NCBI GenBank assembly: GCA_017397935.1 | Contig: JAFQHN010000016.1 | Span: 29,593 to 93,592, forward strand | Direction: 5' to 3' | From: Bacillota bacterium | GTDB taxonomy: Bacteria > Bacillota > Dehalobacteriia > UBA4068 > UBA4997 | DNA: 64,000 nt | Part shown: positions 27,245-36,368 of the stretch, piece after piece | Numbering within the stretch: the first letter of the stretch is position 1 | Layout of the letters: each line of letters begins with the position of its first letter | Notes under the pieces: model-generated | What the model was told of the DNA's origin: nothing | Databases searched by the model: none | What the model saw: only the letters and a program-made list of their open reading frames with translations | Made by a program: the position numbers and the translations under genes

Positions 27245-28621
27245 TTACTCGTTACCCTCGGCGTTCTCCTCTGCCGCCTCTGCTTGATTATATTGGTACA
27301 AAGGACTGTTTTCGGCCAGCCAGGCCAGCGCCCTCTCGGCAATCTTGGCATTTTTCAGCTGTTTGCCGCGCACCTTATAACCCAGCGGTTCAATCAGGCC
27401 AAAGGTCACATTCATCGGCTGAAAATCCGCCGTCGGCGTCTGCAAATGTGCCAGCAAACCGCCCATGGCCGTCACCGTGTCCCAGGCAAAAGGCGCCTCT
27501 CCCCTGGCAATCCGTGCCGCGTTATAGCCCACCGCCAGGCCGCAGGCCGCGCTCTCCACATAACCCTCCACACCGGTAATCTGCCCGGCAAAGAAAATTC
27601 GCTCATCACTTTTCAGGCACAGTTCCGGCTTCAACAAATCCGGAGAATTGATAAAGGTGTTGCGGTGCATCACGCCATAGCGCAAAATTTCCGCATTCTC
27701 CAAACCGGGGATAAGTCCAAACACCCGTTTTTGCTCGCCCCACAGCAGCCTCGTCTGGAAGCCCACCAGATTAAACATACTGCCGGCCGCATTATCCTGC
27801 CGCAGCTGCACCACGGCATAAGCCTCTCGCCCCTCATCGTGCGGATTAGGCAGGCCCACCGGCTTCATCGGGCCAAAACGCATGGTGTCCTCGCCACGGC
27901 GTGCCATGCTCTCAATAGGCATACAGCCCTCAAAATCCTTCTCGCTCTCAAAATCGTGCAGCGGCGCGCGTTCTGCCGCCACCAGCTCATTATAAAAGCG
28001 CAGGTATTCCTCCTTATTCATCGGGCAGTTGATGTAATCACCCTGCTCGCTTTCGCCCTTGCCCCAGCGTGATGCCCAGTACGCCTTGCTCATATCAATA
28101 GTCGCACCGTCCACAATCGGCGCCACCGCATCGTGGAAGTGCAGATATTCGGCCCCCAGCCGCCCCTGCAAATCAGCCGCCAGCTTATCGGCCAGCAGCG
28201 GCCCTGCCGCCACAATAACCAGCGATTCATCATCCAGCAAATCGTCAAGATTAGTCACCTCGGTGCGGATAACCTCAATATTGGGGTGATCTTCCACCTC
28301 CTCGGTCACCATACGGGCAAAACCCTCACGGTCAACCGCCAGCGCACCACCGGCCGGCACCCGTGTCGCATCGGCACAGCGCATTATCAGCGAACCCTGC
28401 CGCCGCATTTCCTCCTTCAACAGGCCCACGGCATTGGTAACGCCTGCCGCCCGCAAAGAGTTGCTGCACACCAGCTCAGCAAAATCACTCGTCTTATGCA
28501 CCGGCGATTTCGCCTCCGGCCGCATTTCGTATAAGGTCACAGAGAGGCCCTGTTCCGCCGCCTGCCAGGCCGCCTCGGCACCGGCCAACCCTGCCCCGAT
28601 AATTTTAATTTTCTTATTCAT
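27245..28621 (-). CDS. trmFO: tRNA (uracil-5-)-methyltransferase, folate-dependent TrmFO
   Basis: TrmFO methylates U54 of tRNA using methylenetetrahydrofolate and FAD. The 458-residue protein starts with the FAD motif IIGAGLAGAEAAWQAAEQG and carries VCSNSLRAAG, PIVDGATIDM and the C-terminal GQITGVEGYVESAACGLAVG typical of the GidA-like family. It follows topA by 23 bases, the same order as in B. subtilis (topA-trmFO). Confidence 0.96.
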   Translation of the reverse strand: MNKKIKIIGAGLAGAEAAWQAAEQGLSVTLYEMRPEAKSPVHKTSDFAELVCSNSLRAAGVTNAVGLLKEEMRRQGSLIMRCADATRVPAGGALAVDREGFARMVTEEVEDHPNIEVIRTEVTNLDDLLDDESLVIVAAGPLLADKLAADLQGRLGAEYLHFHDAVAPIVDGATIDMSKAYWASRWGKGESEQGDYINCPMNKEEYLRFYNELVAAERAPLHDFESEKDFEGCMPIESMARRGEDTMRFGPMKPVGLPNPHDEGREAYAVVQLRQDNAAGSMFNLVGFQTRLLWGEQKRVFGLIPGLENAEILRYGVMHRNTFINSPDLLKPELCLKSDERIFFAGQITGVEGYVESAACGLAVGYNAARIARGEAPFAWDTVTAMGGLLAHLQTPTADFQPMNVTFGLIEPLGYKVRGKQLKNAKIAERALAWLAENSPLYQYNQAEAAEENAEGNE

Positions 28622-28645
28622 CAGCTTAATTCCAATACTAAATAC

Positions 28646-30808
28646 TTATTTATTTTTGGCTTTTTCCGCCTGTTTGGCTGCTTTCTTGGCCGCCCGCTGC
28701 ATCGTCGCATCATTGGATTGCTTTTTGGCCTTCTTGGCGTTGGCGTTGGTCGGGCAATCCATATTCGGGCACAACACCACCCGCTGGCCGGAGCGGAAAA
28801 TCTTCTCCGTCATCTGTGTGCCGCAAGCCTCACAGGCCTGCTCGATCGGCTTGTCCCAGGATACATACTTACATTCGGGATAATTGCTGCACCCAAAGAA
28901 AACTCTGCCGCCGCGGCTTTTCCGCTGAATAATCTCGCCGCCGCAGGCCATACATTTTACCCCCGCGTTGATAACAATGGCCTTGGTGTTGCGGCAATCC
29001 GGGAACCCCGAACACGCCAGGAATTTACCGTATCGGCCCAGCTTATACACCATCGGTTTGCCGCACAGCTCGCAGGTATCGCCGCTGTATTCCGGAGTCA
29101 GGCTCACCTTTTCCAGCTCAGCCTCGGCCTTCTTCAACTCCTCGGCAAAGGGGTGATAAAAGTCGCTGACGATCTGCCGCCAATCACGGCTGCCCATCTC
29201 AACATCATCCAGATTAGCCTCCATATCGGCGGTAAAGTCAATATCAATAATGTCCGGGAAGCCTTCTTTCAGCATATTCACCACCACTGTGCCCAGCTCG
29301 GTGGAATAAAAATGCTTATCCTCACGCACCACATAACCGCGGCCCAAAATGGTATCCACAATCGGCGCATAGGTGCTGGGGCGGCCAATGCCCTTTTCTT
29401 CCAGCGTCTTTACCAGCATAGCCTCGGTATAGCGCGGCGGCGGTGCGGTAAAATGCTGCTTCGGCTCCAAGTCGCTGCAAGTCAGCTCCTGCCCCTCCTG
29501 CAAGGCCGGCAGCAAACCCAAATTCTCCTTATCACCGTCATCGTCCTGGCTCTCAATATAGATCCGCATAAAACCGGGGAAGCGTATCTGAGAACCCGAT
29601 GCGCGGAAGGTATAACGCCCGTTGCTTATATCCACGGTGGTCGTGTCGATAACAGCAGACGCCATCTGGCTGGCCAAAAAGCGCTCCCAAATCAGCTTAT
29701 ACAGCTTGTACTGCTGAGGGCTCAAAAAAGGCTTAACATCCTCAGGGCGGCGGGTAATATCCGTCGGGCGGATGCCTTCATGCGCGTCCTGAATTTTACC
29801 CTTGCTGTGATACACTCTCGGCTTCTCCGGCAGATACTCCTTGCCGTAATTTTCGGCAATGTATGCGGTTGCCGCAGCCTGTGCCTCCGGCGAAATTCTG
29901 GTAGAGTCGGTACGCATATAGCTGATGATACCGACTACACCGGCCTTGCCCAAATCAATGCCCTCATAAAGCTGCTGGGCCAGCTGCATGGTCTTTTTGG
30001 TCAATATGCCGTACTTGCGGTAGGCCTCCTGCTGCATACTGCTGGTAGTAAACGGCGCCACCGGGTTACGCTCGCGCGAGCGCTTGCTGATGCTCTCGAT
30101 CTTGTAAGGCTGGCCTTCAATATCCGTCAAAATCTCATTTATCTGTTCTTCATTGGCAATATGCGCTTTTTTGCCGTCGATGCGCACCAACTGCGTGTTC
30201 AACAGACCTTCCTCGGTTTGCAGGTTAGCATTCAGCGTCCAGTATTCCTCCGGCACAAAGGCGTTTATCTCCTCCTCGCGGTCACAAATCATACGGATGG
30301 CCACCGATTGCACCCGCCCGGCCGAAAGACCCTTCTTTACCTTGGCCCACAGCAGCGGAGAAAGCTTATACCCCACCAAACGGTCCAGCACACGGCGCGC
30401 CTGCTGGGCATAAATTCGGTCCATATCCAGCTCACGCGGCGTCTTTACGGCCTTCTTTACGGTGTCCTTGGTGATCTCATGGAACTCCACACGGCACTTA
30501 TCGTTAACATTCTGCAAATACCCCTTCAAATGATACGCAATCATTTCGCCCTCGCGGTCAGGGTCGCTGGCCAGCAAAACACGGTCGGCCTTCTTGGCCT
30601 CATCCTTCAATCCCTTAATAATGCTGCCCTTGCCGCGGATAGTAATGTAACGCGGCTCAAAATCATTCTCCACATCCACGCCCAAATCACTCTTGGGTAA
30701 ATCACGCACATGGCCCATGGATGACATCACCACATAATTACTGCCCAGATATTTGCCAATCGTCTTGGCTTTGGTGGGCGATTCCACAACTATCAGAGTT
30801 TTACCCAT
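28646..30808 (-). CDS. topA: DNA topoisomerase I
   Basis: Type IA topoisomerase that relaxes negative supercoils. The TOPRIM domain begins TLIVVESPTKAKTIGKYLG with DPDREGE near residue 110; the catalytic tyrosine lies in ISYMRTDSTRIS near 300. Three C-terminal zinc-ribbon units follow (CELCGKPM to CRNT, CMACGGEI to CKYV, CEACGTQM to CPTN) and a basic Lys/Ala tail. At 720 residues it is of family length. AAGGAG lies eight bases before the ATG. It is the second gene of the dprA-topA-trmFO run. Confidence 0.97.
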   Translation of the reverse strand: MGKTLIVVESPTKAKTIGKYLGSNYVVMSSMGHVRDLPKSDLGVDVENDFEPRYITIRGKGSIIKGLKDEAKKADRVLLASDPDREGEMIAYHLKGYLQNVNDKCRVEFHEITKDTVKKAVKTPRELDMDRIYAQQARRVLDRLVGYKLSPLLWAKVKKGLSAGRVQSVAIRMICDREEEINAFVPEEYWTLNANLQTEEGLLNTQLVRIDGKKAHIANEEQINEILTDIEGQPYKIESISKRSRERNPVAPFTTSSMQQEAYRKYGILTKKTMQLAQQLYEGIDLGKAGVVGIISYMRTDSTRISPEAQAAATAYIAENYGKEYLPEKPRVYHSKGKIQDAHEGIRPTDITRRPEDVKPFLSPQQYKLYKLIWERFLASQMASAVIDTTTVDISNGRYTFRASGSQIRFPGFMRIYIESQDDDGDKENLGLLPALQEGQELTCSDLEPKQHFTAPPPRYTEAMLVKTLEEKGIGRPSTYAPIVDTILGRGYVVREDKHFYSTELGTVVVNMLKEGFPDIIDIDFTADMEANLDDVEMGSRDWRQIVSDFYHPFAEELKKAEAELEKVSLTPEYSGDTCELCGKPMVYKLGRYGKFLACSGFPDCRNTKAIVINAGVKCMACGGEIIQRKSRGGRVFFGCSNYPECKYVSWDKPIEQACEACGTQMTEKIFRSGQRVVLCPNMDCPTNANAKKAKKQSNDATMQRAAKKAAKQAEKAKNK

Positions 30809-30924
30809 AATAATTACTCCTTGCCAAATTTAACCTTACACAACCAAAAAAACCAAACCGTAAACTTAAACAACCTTATTTCCTATATCGTATTCTTGCA
30901 TCCTCGGCGGGCAACCAAACCGCG

Positions 30925-32025
30925 TCAGATGTTCTTGCGTATATAATATTGGCCGTCCAGCCGCTTAATAAACCCTTTAAGCTCGCCAATCGTCAGCAGC
31001 GCCGCCAATCCGGCCGAATCCAATCCCAGCTCTCGCGCAATATCGTTAAAATGCCGCTGCTCTGCCAGATAATCAAACAACCGCTGCTCATCATTATTCA
31101 AATCCGGCGTCTGCGCCGGGAACAAAGTCTGCTGCACACTTTGGGCCACCCCATCCGTCAGGGGAAAATCCTCCAAAACATCCTCCGTCGAGGCCACCGG
31201 CTTCACACCGCAATCCTTAATCAAACGGTGAGTGCCCGCACTTGCCGGGCTGAAAATACTGCCGGGCACGGCGTAGAGATTCCTGCCCTGCTCCAAGGCG
31301 TAATCCACGGTGATTTGGGTGCCGCTTTTCAAGCCGGCCTCCACCACAATAACCCCACGGCTAAGCCCGCTGATAACACGGTTACGAATAGGGAAGTTCA
31401 TGGCCAGCGGCTGCATCCCCAAAGGGTACTCGCTGATAACACAGCCATTAGCCGCCACCTCGGCAAAAAGCTGCCGATTTTCCCGTGGATACACCACATC
31501 AATGCCGCAGCCCAGCACGCCGATAGTCTTGCCGCCGGCATCCAGCGCCGCCTTATGGCCGCAGGTGTCAATACCCCGCGCCAGGCCGCCCACAATCCAG
31601 GCCCCGGCCTTGGCCAAACCGCCGGCCAGATAAGCTGCCGCCTCCCGTCCGTAGGCCGTCGCCTTACGGGAGCCGATTATGGCCAGCGTCAGGTCGTTCT
31701 CACCCGGCAGCTCTCCACGATAAAACAGCAGGTAAGGCGGCTCATCTATCTCCCTCAGCAGCTTGGGATAATGCGGCTCGGCCAGCGTTACCACCTTGGC
31801 GTCAGAGCGCAGAAACTGCTCATACAACGCCGGCAGGTCTGCCTTCTGCATCTCCTGCCGCATGGTGGCGTAAGCAGGGCCGTTGCCCAAAACCTGCCGC
31901 CATTCGTCAAAATTCAGCCACGCATCCTCGGCATCGCCAAAATAATCCAGCAACGCCTTCAACCGCACGCTGCCAATATCCGATAAACTGTGCAGCGCCA
32001 GCAAATGCATCATTCCCAACTGCAT
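30925..32025 (-). CDS. dprA: DNA-processing protein DprA
   Basis: DprA (Smf) binds incoming single-stranded DNA and loads RecA during transformation. The 366-residue protein has an N-terminal SAM/HhH-like region, the Rossmann-like DprA core (LAIIGSRKATAYGREAA, VGGLARGIDTCGHKAAL, GVLGCGIDVVYPRENRQL, ISEYPLGMQP) and a C-terminal winged-helix segment. A G-run sits just before the ATG. It follows ddl by 37 bases and precedes topA. With comM further right it indicates retained competence-type functions. Confidence 0.95.
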   Translation of the reverse strand: MQLGMMHLLALHSLSDIGSVRLKALLDYFGDAEDAWLNFDEWRQVLGNGPAYATMRQEMQKADLPALYEQFLRSDAKVVTLAEPHYPKLLREIDEPPYLLFYRGELPGENDLTLAIIGSRKATAYGREAAAYLAGGLAKAGAWIVGGLARGIDTCGHKAALDAGGKTIGVLGCGIDVVYPRENRQLFAEVAANGCVISEYPLGMQPLAMNFPIRNRVISGLSRGVIVVEAGLKSGTQITVDYALEQGRNLYAVPGSIFSPASAGTHRLIKDCGVKPVASTEDVLEDFPLTDGVAQSVQQTLFPAQTPDLNNDEQRLFDYLAEQRHFNDIARELGLDSAGLAALLTIGELKGFIKRLDGQYYIRKNI

Positions 32026-32062
32026 AACCCCCTGCCGCCAATTTCTTAATCAAATCAAAAGC

Positions 32063-33319
32063 TTAAAATTTGGCACCTTTTGTGCCTTTGGTACCGGCTG
32101 CACCACCCTTGGCAAAGGATGCCAAAATGTTGGTGTCATAAGAGAATGTCAGCTTATCCTTGGTGCGCTGCCGCCAAAGTGCCGCCTCCACCAGCTCATC
32201 AATCAAGCCGGCAAAGTCCAGACCGCTGGCCTGCCACAGATAAAAAGACAGCGAACCGGGGATGGTGTTGATCTCGTTAATGTAAATTTTGTCGTCGCGT
32301 CCGTCAATCATCACGTCAATGCGGGCCACACCGCAGCCGTCCAGCGCCACAAAAGTCTTTTGCACCAGCCGCTGAATTTCCTCCGACATCTCCGCCGGCA
32401 AATCCGCAGGTACCTGCCGTTTCGAGCTGCCCATACCGGCCTTGGCACCGCCCGTTTTGCTGCCAAGCTTACTGTTATCGGCCGCCATTTTGCCGCCCTT
32501 GCCGCCACCTCCGCTCATATATTTGTCCTGATATGTCAGAAAGGCGTGGTCGGTCAACGGCTCCTCGCACACACTGGCACGGGTGTTGGCCCCATACCCC
32601 AGCACCGAGCAGTTGATCTCCCGGCGTACATCCAGGCAGGGCTCAATCAGCAGGCGGTTACTGAAACCTGCCGCCTCATTCAGCGCCGCCGCCAGTTCAT
32701 TCTCATCCGCAGCCCGTGCAATACCCACGCTGCTGCCCAGATTTGCCGGTTTAACAATCACCGGAAAGCCCAGCTCAGAGGCCACATCTGCCAGCTTTTG
32801 CTCCGGGTTGGCATACCATTCATCAGCCGTAAACCAAACCGCCGGCAGCACCGGCAAACCGTTGGCGGCCAGCACATTCTTCATCATTATCTTATCCATG
32901 CCGACGGCGGCGGCCAGCACACCCGGCCCTGCATAAGGGATATTCAGCAGCTCCATGAAGCCTTGCAGGCAGCCGTCCTCGCCGTGGGCGCCGTGCATAA
33001 CCGGCAGCAGCACATCCAAGGCAATCTCCTGCTGCTTGGCAAAGAGGCCTTTGGGGCGGTATGTCAGCTTATGGCAACCCCTGTCCGCCGTCATACGCAC
33101 CTGTTGGCATTTGGACAAAAGCCCAGCTAAATCGGCGTATTCTGCCATATCTTTCAGCGCATCACCGGTGTACCACAGACCCTGCTTGCTGATATAAACG
33201 GGGATGACCTCATACTTGGTTTCATCGGCGGCAGACATGGCCTGCACCGCCGAAATAACGGCAATTTCATGCTCGACGGACGGGCCGCCGTAGATTACAC
33301 CCAAACGAATTTTCTGCAT
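32063..33319 (-). CDS. ddl: D-alanine--D-alanine ligase with low-complexity insertion
   Basis: Ddl joins two D-Ala for the peptidoglycan stem peptide. The ATP-grasp core is complete: YGGPSVEHEIAVISA, HGAHGEDGCLQG, VKPANLGSSVGIAR, ARIDVMI and INEINTIPGSL. The active-site loop pair Lys-Tyr (DKYMSG, near 266) is kept, but about 30 extra Gly/Lys/Ser residues follow it before VPADL, where the family has roughly ten, and the C terminus carries a similar GTKGTKGAKF tail. AAGGGG lies seven bases before the ATG. It follows the MurF-type ligase on the same strand. Confidence 0.93.
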   Translation of the reverse strand: MQKIRLGVIYGGPSVEHEIAVISAVQAMSAADETKYEVIPVYISKQGLWYTGDALKDMAEYADLAGLLSKCQQVRMTADRGCHKLTYRPKGLFAKQQEIALDVLLPVMHGAHGEDGCLQGFMELLNIPYAGPGVLAAAVGMDKIMMKNVLAANGLPVLPAVWFTADEWYANPEQKLADVASELGFPVIVKPANLGSSVGIARAADENELAAALNEAAGFSNRLLIEPCLDVRREINCSVLGYGANTRASVCEEPLTDHAFLTYQDKYMSGGGGKGGKMAADNSKLGSKTGGAKAGMGSSKRQVPADLPAEMSEEIQRLVQKTFVALDGCGVARIDVMIDGRDDKIYINEINTIPGSLSFYLWQASGLDFAGLIDELVEAALWRQRTKDKLTFSYDTNILASFAKGGAAGTKGTKGAKF

Positions 33320-33371
33320 TTTGCAGCCCCTTTCATCTATAAATTTATACTTAATTTTCTTGATTTTGCTT

Positions 33372-33408
33372 AAATGAGTGTAAGAAAAAGCTCAGTTTAC
33401 ACTCATTT
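33372..33408. terminator. 12-bp inverted repeat upstream of ddl
   Basis: AAATGAGTGTAA and TTACACTCATTT form a perfect 12-bp stem with a 13-base loop in the 240-base gap between the MurF-type gene and ddl. The T-runs beside it are short, so it could be a weak terminator, an attenuator or an operator. The rest of this gap has no gene. Confidence 0.45.
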
Positions 33409-33559
33409 TCGGCCAAATTCATTGCAAAATCGTCTTAAATTTTACGGTTTTAATGCTGATTTGGCGCAAATTTTAGCTCATCTGCCACCCAAACAGGAAT
33501 TGTTTACGCGAGTATGGGCGTTTGGTTGACAATTACTGCTTGATTTTACAAATTACAGA

Positions 33560-35182
33560 TTACAAATAACTGTCGGGCAAATCGTTCTCAAACAGCACAT
33601 AATCACCCGGACGCACCCAACCGCGCATAAACGCCGTTGCCTCGGCCAAATTCGCAGCCACCAGATAACGCTCGGGCGGGAGGCCTGCGTCCTGCAAACC
33701 TGCCAGCAGCGGCTCGCTCTGCTTTTGGCCCACGATGACCACGAAATCCACCCGTGCCGCCGCATAAGCCGCAAACTCGCGATTCAGACGGAACTGCTCA
33801 TCACCCAGCTCTACCATGCCGGGAGTGATGATCAGCTTGCGGCCGCCGGGCATAGCCGCCAGCACATCCACCGCCGCCTTGGAGCCGGAGGGGTTGGAGT
33901 TGAAGGCGTCGTCGATAATCGTGAAGCCGCCTGCGTTTTTGGCCACCAGACGATGCTCCACCGGGGGCACCTGCGCCACCGCCCGCGCGATTTGCGAGAG
34001 CGTCAGCCCCTGCATATCGGCCACGGCAGCCGCAGCCAGAATGTTGTAAATATTGTGCCGCCCCAGCAGGCGTGTGTGCATGGGCACCTGCCCCTGCGGC
34101 GTGCAGAGCGTAAAGCTCATGCCCTGCGGCGTAAATCGAATGTCGCGCGCGGCATAATCGACGTCATCACGCTCCAAGCCGTAAGACAGCACCTTAACGG
34201 GCACGGTCTGCGCCTTCTCGGCGATGATTTTATCGTCAAAATTCAGTACAGCCACGCCGTCCGGCGGCAGGCTGTCTACCAGCTCGAACTTGGTGGCGGC
34301 GACGGTTTCAATATTTTTGAAGGTTTCCAGATGCTGCGGGCCAATGGCGGTGACGATGGCAATTTGCGGCTGCACGATGTCGCACAGCTCTTTGATGTCA
34401 CCTTTTTGCCGGGCGCCCATCTCGGCCACGAATACCTGGTGAATGGGTTTTAACCGGTTGCGCACCGTCAGCGTAATGCCCATGGGTGTGTTGTAGCTAT
34501 CGGGGGTGACGAGAGTATGCTTGCCCTCGGAGAGAACACGGCCCAGCACCACCTTGCTGCTGGTTTTGCCGTAGCTGCCGGTGATGCCGATGCGTGTGAG
34601 GCGGGGCATTTCACGCAGCATTCGTGCCGCATCATCCACAAAACGCTGATTGCGTGCATTCTCAAACGGCTGACGGTAGGCAGTGGCCAGCAGCATGGCC
34701 AAAGGCAGCAGCCAGGCCAGCAGCGCCATTATCATATAAGCAACCGATGTCCACAGCCGCCATTGGGGCCAAGCCGGATAGCACGGCAGCGCGCACATTA
34801 CCCCCGCCGCCAATGCCATAATCCCCCACGGCACCAGCGCCGCCGCATACAGCCTCTTGGTACGGGCCGTCCACACCAGCGCTTTCTTCACCGCGGGACG
34901 CCGCCACAGAATATTGACCAGCAGCGCCAACAGCGGATGTACCCAAACAAAGGGCCATGTCGGGCACAGCAGGAACGCAGCCGCCAGCAGCACCGCAAGC
35001 AACGCCCCACCGACAAATTCCTGCCGCAGCCGGCCTTTCAGCCAGCGCCAATAACGCTCCGGCCGATAGCTGGTCTGCTGTGCCATGTGCACCAGATAAA
35101 CCAGCCGCCGGGCAAAATACACCAGCCATAAAACAAGTGTCAGACAAGCCACACCTGTCAGAATCCAAGATAATTCTATCAC
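33560..35182 (-). CDS. MurF-type Mur ligase with N-terminal membrane domain
   Basis: A 540-residue Mur-ligase. The first 175 residues hold about five hydrophobic membrane segments in place of the soluble MurF N-terminal domain. Then come the P-loop RIGITGSYGKTSSK (near 200), the VAEMGARQKGDIKELCD segment, HRLVAKNAGG and DDAFNSNPSG of the C-terminal ligase domain. MurF adds D-Ala-D-Ala to the UDP-MurNAc-tripeptide; the neighbouring ddl makes that dipeptide, so the role is likely wall precursor synthesis at the membrane. The GTG start is eight bases after GGGGAGG. A substrate other than the MurF one cannot be excluded. Confidence 0.8.
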   Translation of the reverse strand: MIELSWILTGVACLTLVLWLVYFARRLVYLVHMAQQTSYRPERYWRWLKGRLRQEFVGGALLAVLLAAAFLLCPTWPFVWVHPLLALLVNILWRRPAVKKALVWTARTKRLYAAALVPWGIMALAAGVMCALPCYPAWPQWRLWTSVAYMIMALLAWLLPLAMLLATAYRQPFENARNQRFVDDAARMLREMPRLTRIGITGSYGKTSSKVVLGRVLSEGKHTLVTPDSYNTPMGITLTVRNRLKPIHQVFVAEMGARQKGDIKELCDIVQPQIAIVTAIGPQHLETFKNIETVAATKFELVDSLPPDGVAVLNFDDKIIAEKAQTVPVKVLSYGLERDDVDYAARDIRFTPQGMSFTLCTPQGQVPMHTRLLGRHNIYNILAAAAVADMQGLTLSQIARAVAQVPPVEHRLVAKNAGGFTIIDDAFNSNPSGSKAAVDVLAAMPGGRKLIITPGMVELGDEQFRLNREFAAYAAARVDFVVIVGQKQSEPLLAGLQDAGLPPERYLVAANLAEATAFMRGWVRPGDYVLFENDLPDSYL

Positions 35183-35248
35183 TGCATTTACCTCCCCATA
35201 CGCTATGTTAATGATCCCACACAATATCACAAAAATTTATTATGAGAA

Positions 35249-35285
35249 CTCAATAATATCTCAACAATATCTCAACAATATCTCA
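35249..35285. repeat. Three 12-bp tandem repeats at the hydrolase stop
   Basis: The unit CAATATCTCAA(C) occurs three times in tandem, the first copy slightly changed, reaching into the stop codon of the alpha/beta hydrolase gene. Confidence 0.6.
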
Positions 35286-36086
35286 GGCCTGCTTCTCCGG
35301 CTGCAAAAAGCTGTCGGCCACGGCCAGAAACTCCGCCAGAAATTCCAGAAAAGCGAAGTGAGTGCCGCCTTTTTTAACGATGAGCGCGGCGTTTTTCATC
35401 TGCTTCTCCATGGTTTGGCCGTCAGAAAGCGGGGTAGCGGTGTCATTTTCTCCCCAGAAGAGGATGGTGGGCACAGTAACCTTGGGCAGGTTGGCTGTTT
35501 GGTCCTCATTGACGGTTTTGACGAACACCGCACGCATGGTATCGGACGCCTGCTGATAATCGGCCGAGCCGCTTTTGGCACGGGCACTTTGCAGCAGCTG
35601 CTCTTTTTTGGCCGAAAGACCGGGCAGAGAAAGCAGCTTTTTGGCGGCTTTATAGCTGTAAACCTTGGCGTAATAATCCAGACCGCGGTGCGGAGGCAGT
35701 CCTGCACAGCCGGTTAGGATAAGCTTTTTGGGGATGCCCTGCGCAGCCAAACGCAAAGCCAGACGACCGCCGAAGGAATGGCCGATAATCACCGGGGGCT
35801 TGGTGCAGTTTTGCCTGATAAAATCCGCCAGCAGAGCTGCGTAATCGTTGGTATCCCACGCGGCGGGCGGCTCATCGCTCATCCCGAAGCCGGGCAAATC
35901 GAAGTTATAGACATGGAAATTGGCCGCAAGATGCCGAAAAAGCGGCTGCATGGTCTCGCTGGAACAACCCCAGCCGTGCAGCAGCAGCACCGGATAACCC
36001 GTGCCGCCTTCCAGATAATAAAGCTTCTGCGGCTTTTCGGCCGAATATTCAAAAAAGCCCAAACGAGGCTGAAAACTGACAGACAT
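35283..36086 (-). CDS. Alpha/beta hydrolase
   Basis: A 267-residue alpha/beta-hydrolase-fold protein. The oxyanion region is LLLHGWGCSSETMQPLF, the nucleophile elbow GHSFGGRLALRLA with serine near residue 100, the acid is probably Asp in FWGENDTATPL and the base His in KGGTHFAFLE near the C terminus. There is no signal peptide, so it is cytoplasmic. Substrate is unknown; the sequence resembles the carboxylesterase/haloperoxidase group. The ATG at 36086 has AAGGA 11 bases upstream; the longer frame to 36140 has none. It precedes the MurF-type gene by 100 bases. Confidence 0.85.
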   Translation of the reverse strand: MSVSFQPRLGFFEYSAEKPQKLYYLEGGTGYPVLLLHGWGCSSETMQPLFRHLAANFHVYNFDLPGFGMSDEPPAAWDTNDYAALLADFIRQNCTKPPVIIGHSFGGRLALRLAAQGIPKKLILTGCAGLPPHRGLDYYAKVYSYKAAKKLLSLPGLSAKKEQLLQSARAKSGSADYQQASDTMRAVFVKTVNEDQTANLPKVTVPTILFWGENDTATPLSDGQTMEKQMKNAALIVKKGGTHFAFLEFLAEFLAVADSFLQPEKQA

Positions 36087-36312
36087 GATGACGATAATCC
36101 TTTCATCAAAGACTATAAGAAAACTATAAGAAAGCGACAAAAAGCCCTGTTTTGGCTTAATTTATGCTCAGTTTCTTCTTATATGCAAATTTTGAGAGTA
36201 AATCAGTTTTATTATATACAAAGTTTTACGCCAATGCAACCACCTATGCCAAAATAATGCGTCGATTTCAATATAAGTAGTAATTTTTCGGCGAAAGCTG
36301 TCATAAGCACGC

Positions 36313-36340
36313 AAAAGGAGGGTGACAGCAGCCACCCTCC
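36313..36340 (-). terminator. Terminator of the polysaccharide deacetylase gene
   Basis: GGAGGGTG pairs perfectly with CACCCTCC around an 8-base loop, followed by TTTT on the minus strand. A T-run is also present on the other side. Confidence 0.8.
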
Positions 36341-36368
36341 GGATTATTTTTGGGAAAAACCAAGCAAT

